Assembly: GCA_964568855.1 (NCBI GenBank)
Contig: CAZMSD010000017.1
Location: 1 to 64,000, forward strand
DNA from: CAZMSD01 sp964568855
GTDB lineage: Bacteria; CAIWAD01
DNA: 64,000 nucleotides
Direction: 5' to 3'
The notes beneath the pieces are model-generated. The model ran no database searches and was not told the origin of the DNA. It saw only the letters and a program-made list of their open reading frames with translations. Positions 9,743-19,100 of the stretch are shown piece by piece (positions within the stretch are counted from its first letter, which is position 1; each line of letters starts with the position of its first letter). Made by a program: the position numbers and the translations under genes.

Positions 9743-9850
9743 GCGCCTTCCCTTTCCTTGACCGCCAGAAATTTACAATGATAGATGCGATGGAGTCCTC
9801 GCGCGCTATCGACACCACGGCGGGCCGTGCAACTCCACTACGGGTATCAC

Positions 9851-11038
9851 ATGCGCTTCGACATCGCCGAGATCCAGGAACAGCTTCGTTATCAGGCGCT
9901 GGACGGCTGGCTGCTCTACCTCTTACGCGGGCAGAATCCGACGGCCGTTGAGATCCTGGGGCTCCCCCGCGACGTGTTGCGCACCCGGCGCTGCTTTTAC
10001 TGGATCCCGCGGGAGGGCGCGCCGGTCAAGCTGCTGCACCGCATCGAGCCGGCGTCCCTGGACGGACTGCCCGGCGAGGAGCGCTTCTACCTGAGTTACC
10101 GCAGCCTGGAATCGAGCCTGGACGAGCTGCTCCGCGGCTCCGCCGAGATCGCCATGGAATACAGTCCCCGCTGCGCCATTCCGACAGTCTCGCTGGTGGA
10201 CGGTGGAACGCTCGAGCTGGTCCGCGACTGCGGGGTGCGCATCGCCTCCAGCGCGGACCTGGTGCAGGCCTTCCAGGCCCGTCTCACGCGCGACCAGGTG
10301 ATCAGCCACCTGGAAGCGGCGGCGGTCTGCCGTGATACAGCCCGGGAGGTCTTCCACGAGGTTGAGCGCCGGCTGCGGGCCGGCGAAACCGTGCGTGAGA
10401 CCGAGATCCGGCGCTTCATCCTCGACCGTTTCGCGAGCGCGGGCCTGCGCACGGCCCACCCGCCCATCGTGGCCGGTGGCGCGCACTCGGGAAATCCGCA
10501 TTACGCGCCGGGAGGTCCGGAGGACCTCATCACGCCCGGCCAGGTCCTGCTGGTCGACCTCTGGGCCAAGTGCGAGACAGAGGGAGCGGTCTACGCCGAC
10601 CAGACCTGGATGGGCTACACCGGCCGGGAGGCGCCCCCGCCGATTCAAAGGGCCTGGCAGCTTGTGCGGGACGCGCGCCGCGCGAGCTGGCGACTGATCA
10701 GTGAACGATACGCCGCGGGAGATCCGGTCTGCGGCTGGGAGGCGGACGACTGCGCGCGGGGGATCATCGAGGGTGCCGGCCTGGGCGAGCACTTCATTCA
10801 TCGTACAGGACACAGCATCGGCGAGGAGGACCACGGCGGCGGCGCCAACCTGGACAACCTGGAAACCAGGGAGCTGCGCCGCCTGATTCCCGGAACACTC
10901 TTCTCCATCGAGCCCGGCCTGTATTTCGACGACTTCGGCGTGCGCAGCGAATTCAACGTCCTGATCAGCCTGGAGGGCGAGGTCCTGGTAGCCGAGGGCA
11001 CGGACCAGCAGGACCTGTTCCTCTGGGAAGCCAGTTGA
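9851..11038 (+). CDS. M24 family metallopeptidase (Xaa-Pro aminopeptidase-like)
   Basis: A 395-residue creatinase/aminopeptidase-fold protein. The C-terminal pita-bread domain carries the five expected metal ligands: D in LLVDLW, D in YADQTW, H in HRTGHSIG, E in SIEPGLY and E in SEFNVLI. The N-terminal half is a prolidase-like domain. The start at 9851 is chosen because conserved sequence begins with MRFDIAEIQ; a 22-residue upstream extension is possible. No clear Shine-Dalgarno is seen; instead GTATCAC abuts the ATG. It is probably cotranscribed with the aldolase-like gene 30 bp downstream. Confidence 0.83.
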   Translation: MRFDIAEIQEQLRYQALDGWLLYLLRGQNPTAVEILGLPRDVLRTRRCFYWIPREGAPVKLLHRIEPASLDGLPGEERFYLSYRSLESSLDELLRGSAEIAMEYSPRCAIPTVSLVDGGTLELVRDCGVRIASSADLVQAFQARLTRDQVISHLEAAAVCRDTAREVFHEVERRLRAGETVRETEIRRFILDRFASAGLRTAHPPIVAGGAHSGNPHYAPGGPEDLITPGQVLLVDLWAKCETEGAVYADQTWMGYTGREAPPPIQRAWQLVRDARRASWRLISERYAAGDPVCGWEADDCARGIIEGAGLGEHFIHRTGHSIGEEDHGGGANLDNLETRELRRLIPGTLFSIEPGLYFDDFGVRSEFNVLISLEGEVLVAEGTDQQDLFLWEAS

Positions 11039-11068
11039 ACGACAGTCGGGCCACAACCGGAAAGCAAC

Positions 11069-12355
11069 ATGTTCAGATCACTGGAAGAAATGCACGAGGC
11101 CCTGGAGAGCCGCTTTCGCCTGAACGCGGACCAGGTCCTTGAAGTCCTGAGACCCCCGGAGCTCTGCAGCGGCATCATGGACGCGCTGGCGCGGAACGCC
11201 GTGTTCAACGAGAATCCCACCATCCGGACCCACCTGCGGCGGGTGGTCCGCAGCGCCGCCCGGCAGCTCGGAATTCGTAGCCGTTCGTTGAAGGGCCTGC
11301 ATGAACATCTCTGGGGCGGCAAGTTCCAGGGGCAAGCACTGACCGTGATCCGACTCGGTGGACCCTGCTACGACCTGGCTCGCTGTGTTTTTCGCGCCGC
11401 TCTCGCCGAGGAGACGGCGGGAATCGTCTTCGAGAAGCCCCGCAGCGGGCAGAGTCTCTGGGAGTTCTCGGCCCTGATCCTCGCCGCCGCCCTGCGGGAG
11501 GCATGGAGGGGTCCGGTCTTCCTGCGATCCACCATCGGCTTCAAGGCGGCGGAGCAGGTGTCGAGCGCCCCGGAGCTGGAAGGTCTCGAGGATGCCATCG
11601 AATTGTCGCTGGCCGCCGGATTCCGCAACATAGAATTCCTGCTCGCCGGGGAGCGCTCCGCAGGTCCACCGTGGCCCGCCCGGATCGATGCGCTGCTGGG
11701 CCTGCTTTCCTTCATGCGGAAACAGAGTACCGGGCGCGAGACGACTGCAAGCCTTCGCCTGCCCGGGCGGGCGGATCCCGAATCAATGCCGGCCGTACTT
11801 GACTTGCTGAAATCCCTCAGCGAACAGATGAGCTCTCCGGCGGGTCTGCCCGCGCTGCTGGCGGCGCCGGGAGCGCTCATCAACCGGGCCGATCCGCATC
11901 TCATGCAGAGCCTGGAGGAATGCGGCATCCGGAGCTTATCCCTATCCGGCGAGGAGGAGGATCTGAACCTGCTGCCGCGTCCGCAGGGCGAAGCACAAGA
12001 GACAAGGCCCGAAATCGAGAGGCGGCGGCAGCTTCCGGTGGTCGAATTCAGGCCGCGACTGGGCCTTGCCGAGAGGCTTGTAACCGACGAGGAGTTTCCC
12101 GCCGACCGCCGTCGGGAGATTCTCCGCTGGGCAGAAGCGACCTGGGAAGGAGTCCAGCCCGGCGAACCGAAACCCGCGGAATCGGAGCTGCTGCACGCCT
12201 GCGAAATCGAATGCATGCTGAAGTTCGAACGCGAGTTGTGGAACCTGGATCGACTTCGACACTTCAATCGGAACTTCGAAGAAGATCTTCGCCGGATCTT
12301 CCGGCGCACGGGCTCCAGCGGCAACCGCCAGGTACTGGAAGAATTCTTCGCCTGA
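11069..12355 (+). CDS. degenerate class II fructose-bisphosphate aldolase-like protein
   Basis: A 428-residue protein with no obvious standard annotation. Its length and several segments resemble the long (about 430-residue) class II fructose-bisphosphate aldolases: an N-terminal helical part with GIRSRSLKGLHEHLWGG, the strand VFEKPRSGQSLWEFSA, LREAWRGPVFLR, and a C-terminal FERELWNLDRL. In catalytic relatives the last of these strands continues into GDHFQ, which supplies a catalytic aspartate and a zinc histidine. Here residues 152-160 read LRSTIGFKA, so both are missing. The middle (about 210-330) is poorly conserved. This suggests a pseudoenzyme with a structural or regulatory role, but the homology is judged by eye. 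It sits in an operon-like pair behind the M24 peptidase gene. Confidence 0.55.
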   Translation: MFRSLEEMHEALESRFRLNADQVLEVLRPPELCSGIMDALARNAVFNENPTIRTHLRRVVRSAARQLGIRSRSLKGLHEHLWGGKFQGQALTVIRLGGPCYDLARCVFRAALAEETAGIVFEKPRSGQSLWEFSALILAAALREAWRGPVFLRSTIGFKAAEQVSSAPELEGLEDAIELSLAAGFRNIEFLLAGERSAGPPWPARIDALLGLLSFMRKQSTGRETTASLRLPGRADPESMPAVLDLLKSLSEQMSSPAGLPALLAAPGALINRADPHLMQSLEECGIRSLSLSGEEEDLNLLPRPQGEAQETRPEIERRRQLPVVEFRPRLGLAERLVTDEEFPADRRREILRWAEATWEGVQPGEPKPAESELLHACEIECMLKFERELWNLDRLRHFNRNFEEDLRRIFRRTGSSGNRQVLEEFFA

Positions 12356-12373
12356 GCCGCGTCCGTCAGGCAC

Positions 12374-12922
12374 TTAATAACAGTAGCCGTGGTGCCTGCG
12401 CAGGTGCCGTTCCACGGGCCGCGGAGGCCGCGGTGGGTGACGGGCCGGGGGCGGTGGACGAAATGCCCCCGGGCGGCGTGCGTCGCAGTGTCCGGGTCCC
12501 CTGGCCCGCTCGCGAAGTCCCTGTGGTCTCGCGGCTCTCAGCCGGTGCTTGTGCCGGTCGAAGATCCGCTTCTGCCGATCATCGAGCAGCTGCCTGATTT
12601 CCATGCTCAGGACCAGTTCCTGTTTGAGCAGATCGGCGCGGGCCCGACTCAGCTGGTCCACCTTCCGTTCAAGGTCGCGGGTGCTGCATTCCCCGCGCAC
12701 CAGCCGTCTCAGGCCGATTTCCTGCTTTTCCAACTCCGCTCGCGATTCCACGCGTCGAATCTCCGCGGTCTCCAGCAGACCGCGAATCTCCAGGCGCTGC
12801 TCTTCCGTCAGGGCCAGGCGCGGATCGCGCATCAACCGCGCTGCAACAGAGGTGGAACGAGCCTGGACCTGAGTGGCGACGGCGGCCATCAGAACGGCGA
12901 GGGCGATCACTTGAATTCTCAT
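12374..12922 (-). CDS. periplasmic Spy/CpxP-like protein with His/Pro-rich tail
   Basis: A 182-residue exported protein. The start at 12922 follows a strong GGAGGAAAG and opens a signal peptide (MRIQVIALAVLMAAVATQVQA). The mature part has LALTEEQRLEIRGLLETA, the LTxxQ-type helix of Spy/CpxP and metal-sensing relatives, followed by long charged alpha-helices. The last 40 residues are unusually rich in proline, histidine and arginine (PPPARHPPRPPRP, RHHGYCY), suggesting metal binding. The probable role is a periplasmic chaperone or metal sensor. It is convergent with the aldolase-like gene (18-bp gap) and divergent from sprA. Confidence 0.65.
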   Translation of the reverse strand: MRIQVIALAVLMAAVATQVQARSTSVAARLMRDPRLALTEEQRLEIRGLLETAEIRRVESRAELEKQEIGLRRLVRGECSTRDLERKVDQLSRARADLLKQELVLSMEIRQLLDDRQKRIFDRHKHRLRAARPQGLRERARGPGHCDARRPGAFRPPPPARHPPRPPRPVERHLRRHHGYCY

Positions 12923-13192
12923 GCTTTCCTCCACGGTCTTTTCTGAAGACATGACTTGAACACCCAGGAACAACGCCGGGGCCGCCCGGATATTGCTCTT
13001 GAACGGTCTATCCTGGAAGCTAGAATCACCTGCAGGGTCTGTCGATATACTTTCTGGTCCATACTACATTGTGTGATTACGGAATTTGAAGCGCAGGAGG
13101 TCTATCGACCCACAGCTGGCGGCGGAACCAGATCCCTTTTTTCTTTCATGTGCAGACAGAGGTCGCAGGCGGGCGATGATCGCGCCTGGTGG

Positions 13193-16100
13193 ATGAGTTC
13201 GCTCTATCCCATCCTGGACCCCCGAATTAGAACGAGCTCAGAGCACTACTTGCATCCGAAAAGGCGACAGTCCCTGCCCGGCTTCCTGCTGCTGATCCGG
13301 CTGATATTCCTCGTCGGCTGGCTGCTGACCACCGGCGGGGTCCTCGGTTCAGAGGACCTGGACTCGCATTGCACCTTCCAGGGTCCCACCGGTGAGCTGC
13401 GCACGGATCCGCTGTTCGGCGAGCTCGCCGCCTGGTCGAATCCCGAATTCCGCCTGGGCTCCGGACCTCGGGAAAGTCTCCTCTCCGTGGTCATCGACAC
13501 CACCGAATCCAGCCTGGTCTTCCAGATCGAGCACGCGGACGGCAGCGTCCTGGCCACTCGCGTGCTGGACCGGGAAAGCTATCTCGAATACAGGCTCAGC
13601 CGCGCCAATCCCAAGGCGCTGCGCGAAGCCCTGGTGGCTTCGGTCGGGAGCCGTCACGGAGGCGGGGACGGCCACATCGAAATCGACATCCCCTTCAAGG
13701 TGAAGAGCCAGACATTCCGGCGCATTTTCGGCAGCGGCCGCATCGGGCTCAACGTGACGGGCAACATCAACCTGAGCGGCACCTACCACACGGAAAAGCG
13801 CGAATCCGAGTCCGCCAGCGTGATGAACGACAACCGCAACGATTTCCGCCTGGAACAGACCCAGCAATTCCAGGTGGTGGGCAAGATCGGCGAGAAGGTG
13901 GACGTCCACATCGACCAGGATACGGAACGCAGCTTCGACTTCGAGAACAACCTGTCCATCACCTACACCGGCGAGGCGGAAGAGATCATCGAGAAGATCG
14001 AAGCCGGCAACATCGCCCTGTCGCTGCCCAGCACGAAGTACGTGCAGTTCTCCGATCGCAGCAGCGGACTCTTCGGCCTGAAGATGGTCACGCGCTTTGG
14101 GCCGCTGCGCCTGACAGGTGTCGCATCCAGCGAGAAGAACGAATCCAAGCAGCAGACCTTCGAGGGCGGGTCCTCCACCAGCAGCATCGAGCTTGGACCG
14201 GGAGAATGGGTGCCCAAGATCTTCTTCGTCAACGAGTATTACCGGCACCAGTACCGGATCTACGATCAGAACATGGATCATCTGCTCGGGCCGCGGATCA
14301 TCAGTTTCGACCTCTATGTCTTCGAAACGGACCGTACCGCCAGCCCTCCCGGAGTCTTCCTGTTCAGTCCCCAGCTGGAGGCCGAATTCCACGAGCAACC
14401 CTACGAGGTTCGCCGGATCAGCTGGATCGAGGGGGAATCCCAGGAGTTCTGGCTGGATCCGGACCTGGGAACCGTTCGCCTGATGCGGCCGGTCAGGGAC
14501 AACGAGTTCATCGCCATGGCATACGAGGTGGACCGGCCGGATTACTTCGCAAGCTGGACCCAGCAGACGGGCAGGGGTATTTTCACGGGTAACATGGCCG
14601 CCCAGGACGGCGATTCGGCGGTGGTGCTGGTTCCGGAGAATTTCGGCCATACCACCCAGCCCTACTGGGACCTGATGCTCAAGAACGTCTACCTGGCCGC
14701 CAACATCGACGTGGACCCCAACGAATTCGGCCTTGAGATCGTCGAGAACGTCTCGGGATCCACCGGGCGCACGGCCCAGGACGGCGTCAACTACCTCTCC
14801 ATTTTCCACCTCGACGTGCGCAACAACGCGCAGAGCAGTCCCGGCAGCGACCAGAAAGTGGACGCCCAGTGGCTGGATCCCCGCACGGGCGAACTCTGGT
14901 TTCCCAGTCCATACCCCTTCGGCGATCGCCCCGACGGCGCGGTAATGCAGTCTCACCCCGACTCCACCGCAACGCTGACCGATCCCCAGACGGGGCAGAC
15001 GGTATCCTACACGGGCTACTACCTGGCGCCGAACGTGGGCCAGGGCCAGGCGGGGCCCAACGACTTCGTGCCCTTCGGCGGGGCCGCGGAAATGGACACC
15101 CTCTACGACCTGCGCGGCCGGGACGACATCCTCTGGCTCGAGAAGAATTCCCTGTTCAGCATCGAGTCGGAAGCCCGGATGGGCGCCGACGTGATCCACC
15201 TCGGCTGGAACGTGACCAACGTCAAGGTGACGGCCAACGGACGCCCACTGATTGAAGGCACCGATTACCAGTTGGACGAACTGGCGGGCATCATCAACAT
15301 CATCAACACCGCGTATACCCGGCCTGATCAGAACATCGTCGTCACTTACGAAACGCCGCAGCTCTTCCAGCTTCGAAAAAAGACCTTCGCGGGAGTGACC
15401 GCCGACCTGGCCCTGTGGGAAAACAGCAAGCTGGGCGCGGCGGCCATCTACTTCAACGAAGAGACGGCCGAGCGGAAGATCCGCCTGGGCAACGAACCCA
15501 TCAAGAACGTGGTCCTCGACCTGAACGGCGAGTTCCACTTCAAGCCCAAACTGATGACCGACATGATGGACGCGCTGCCCTTCATCGAGGCGGACGAGCC
15601 CTCGAAGATCGACGTCCAGACCGAGTACGCGGTTGTGCTGCCCGACCCCAATCCGGCCAACAACCCGGCCACCGGGGACGACAACGGCGTGGCCTACGTG
15701 GATGATTTCGAATCATCCAAGCAGGAGATCCCGATTCCCCTGGGGCACACGCAGTGGTTCCTCTCGTCGCAGCCCGAGGGCGAGGTGCTCGGCTACCCCG
15801 GCCGGATGGGCTGGTACAATCCCCGCGACCGGGTGCCCGCACGCACCATCTGGCCAGATTACGAGGAGAGCTCGAAGGAGGGGGCGCAGAACGACATCCG
15901 CATCTTCCGGATGCAGTTCCAGCCCTTCCTGCTGGCCAGCCAGACGGAGAGCGGCAGCGACACGAACCTGGTGGGCGAGCCGACCATGCGCGCGCGCAGC
16001 TGGGCCGGTGCGTATCACGACTTCCGCGGAGCCTACGGCGATCTCTCCGAGAAGAAGTTCCTCGAGCTGACCCTCCACCCGCTGGGGGATCTGACGGGGT

Positions 16101-19100
16101 ACCTGCACATCGACCTGGGCGTGATTTCCGAAGACACCATTCCCAATCAGCAACTGGACACGGAAGACGCCAACAACGACGGCACCCTGCAGTCCAGCGA
16201 GGACGTGGGCCTGGACCTGAGGGTGGGAGCCGATCCGCCCTGGCCCCTGCCGGACGAGCTCTTCGGCTGGAGCGGCAGTGAGGAAGAAATGGTGGAAGAG
16301 TTCGGCGAGGCCTACGGTTTCGACATCGGCAACGCTTTCGACTTCTGGGATATCAACGGCAACAGCGCCAAGGACGGTTTCGAGCCCTGGTCCTGGGACA
16401 ACTGGGTGCGCGTCGAATCCGGCGACCAGCCGATCGACAACTCACACGGCTGGGAAGGCAACGAGGAGGACGCAGACCAGCTCTATCCGGACACGGAGGA
16501 TCGCAACGGCAACCGGACCATCGATCTCAGCAACGATTATTTCTCGTTCAGGATCCCGCTGAATCCCGCCGACCCCGAGTATTCGCGCTACGTCTTCACC
16601 AGCGACCGGACGGACTGGATCTTCGTGCGCATCCCGCTCAAGGACGACGCGCGGATCGAGGTGGGCAACCCGCAGCTCTCGGTGGTCAACGGCGTGCGCC
16701 TCTGGTTCACGGGTTTCGACGGGCCCCTGGACTTTGAGCTGGCCGAGTTCAACATCGTCGGCAACGAGTGGCGCGAGGCGATCATCGCCAACAGCGACAC
16801 TTCGTATCACGAGATCAGCGTGCTCAACAACTTCGACAATCCGGACAACTACTACAGCCCGCCAGGGGTCGAGGGGCAGAAGGACTTCATCACCGGCATC
16901 AAGTCCCGCGAGCAGAGCCTGGTGATCGAGCTGGAGGACCTGCCTTTCGGCTCCACGGCCTGGTCGCGGAAGCAGTTCGCCTCTCCAGCCAGTTTCACGG
17001 AATACCGCGAGCTGAAGATGTTCATCCACGGCGGGGCCTTCGAGCGCGACGTGGTCGACAGCGTCTTCTTCAACCAGCAGTACGGCGCGGACAAGATCGA
17101 GATGCTCTTCCGCATCCAGTCCACGGAAAGCGATTTCTACGAGTACTCCAAGTTCATCCGGGGTGGCTGGGCGAGCGAAAACAACGTGCGCATCATCCTC
17201 GAGGAGATCACGGGAATCGAAGCCTTCGCCGGCGCCCGCCGCGAGCAGGAGGAACCGGGCAAGCCGATCCTGCTCTCGGACGGCGGCCAGGTCCGCGTAG
17301 AGGGCAATCCGTCCATCAACCAGGTGCGCGCCCTCCTGCTGGGTCTGAAGAACCACGGAAGCCAGCCCGCGGCGACGCAGGTCTGGTTCAACGAGCTGCG
17401 CGTCTCCGACGTCAAGAAGGAGATCGGCAGGGCCTTCCGCACCCAGCTGGGCGCCGCATTCTCGGATGTCCTGAGCCTCAACGCGGGCTTCGAACAGGTG
17501 GACGCCGAGTATCACAACGTCAAGCAGCGGACGCAGCACAGCGGCAGGCAGGAATTCAAGCGCAACTTCTCGTTCTCGGGGCGCACGGACCTGGGCCGGC
17601 TGTTTCCTCCCGCCTGGGGCGTGCAGGCCAACCTGTCCGCCGATGTCGGAAGGAACTTCAACCTGCCCAAGTATTACCCCAACGACGACCAGGAGGTCGA
17701 CCGCAAGGACCACCCGGAATGGGTGGAGACCGTGTCACACAGCAGGGGCGCCACCCTCTCGCTGAAAAAACGCGATTCGAAGCACTGGCTGGCCAGGAAT
17801 CTCGTGGACCGCAGTTCTCTCGACTACAGCATCTCTGAGCTGACGGGACGCAGCAAGACCGTGGCCGGAGACACCCTGGTGAAACAGAAATTCACCGGAA
17901 ACTACAACAGCACCTTCACCTGGGAGCATAAGCTGCGGCCCTTCGGGCTGCTGGCGAACTGGCCGATCGTGGGCCGAGCGGCCGACTTCGAGCTGGCATA
18001 CTTTCCCAAGAACCTCAGCTTCGGCGGCCAGGCCACGCGCGAATTGAAGGACAAGCTGGATCGCAACGGCACCGAGTTGCACACGCAGGTGTATTCCCTG
18101 TCGAGGAACTGGCGCACGAGTTTTCAGCCGCACACCATCTTCAGCGCCTCCTTCGGGCGGAACTACAGCAACAACCTGCTTTTCGACAGGCGGCAGGCCG
18201 AGGACCCGCAGCGCGGCCCGCAGGGATCCGCCGAGGACAGCCTGAACTACGCCGAGTTCCTCGAGCGCCTGGAGCTCTGGCGCCTGCAGAAGGCTGGCTT
18301 CCACGACGGCGACTACTCCGTCACGCAGTCCGCCGATTTCACTTTCAAGCCCCGGCTGGTGGGCTGGCTGAACACCGACTTCACCTACAACACGCGCTAT
18401 ACCTGGCAGCGGGATCTCGCGGCGCCCGGCAAGGGCGTGTCCCTGAGCAACGACGGGCGTTTCCGGGCCGACCTTAAACTGCGCACCGGAGACATGCTGC
18501 AGGCCCTGCTGTTCTTGAGCGACACGGAACTCTCGGAAGCCAGGACGGAGCTCGCTGATCGGGCCGCCGAGCGCAAGGCCGAACGCGAGGAGCGCAGGGA
18601 ACGCCGCCGCCGGGAGCGCGAGCAGCGCGACGCGCAGAAGGAGGACCGGGACGCGGGGGGTGACGGGGATCGCGAGGATGCGGGGCCGACCGGGGAGCCC
18701 GTGCCGCCCCTCGAACCGGGAGCGCTCGATACCCCGCCGGGACCCGTGGAAGGATCGCTCCCTGAGGCGCTTGACCAGCCGCCGGCGAGGAAGCGCGAGA
18801 TTCCGCCTCAGGAACTCCCCGCGGAAGCCGCGCCAGGTGATACAACGGATGCCGAGGGTCCGGACGCAGCCCTTTCCGACAGCCTGGCCGCGGCGCTGGA
18901 GCAGGCGGCTTCCGTCTTCCGTGATACGGCCTTCGTGGACACGACGCTCGCCGTCCCCGAGGTGCCGGAGGCGCAGCCGCCGGACTCGATCCTCGCCGAG
19001 GGCGCGGAGGAGGCGCCGGCCGACACGGCGGCCGCTCCGGAAGAATCGCGCCGTGGTCCCTTCCGGGCGCTGGGCAGCTTGTTTCGAGGAGTCCGCCTCA

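Noticed and set aside
13349..15538. 729-residue open frame opposite sprA, and similar long antisense frames (38406-40631, 24949-26709, 55125-56894, 6150-7910)
   Set aside because: They lie opposite well-identified genes, have composition typical of high-GC shadow frames, and show no domains or ribosome sites.
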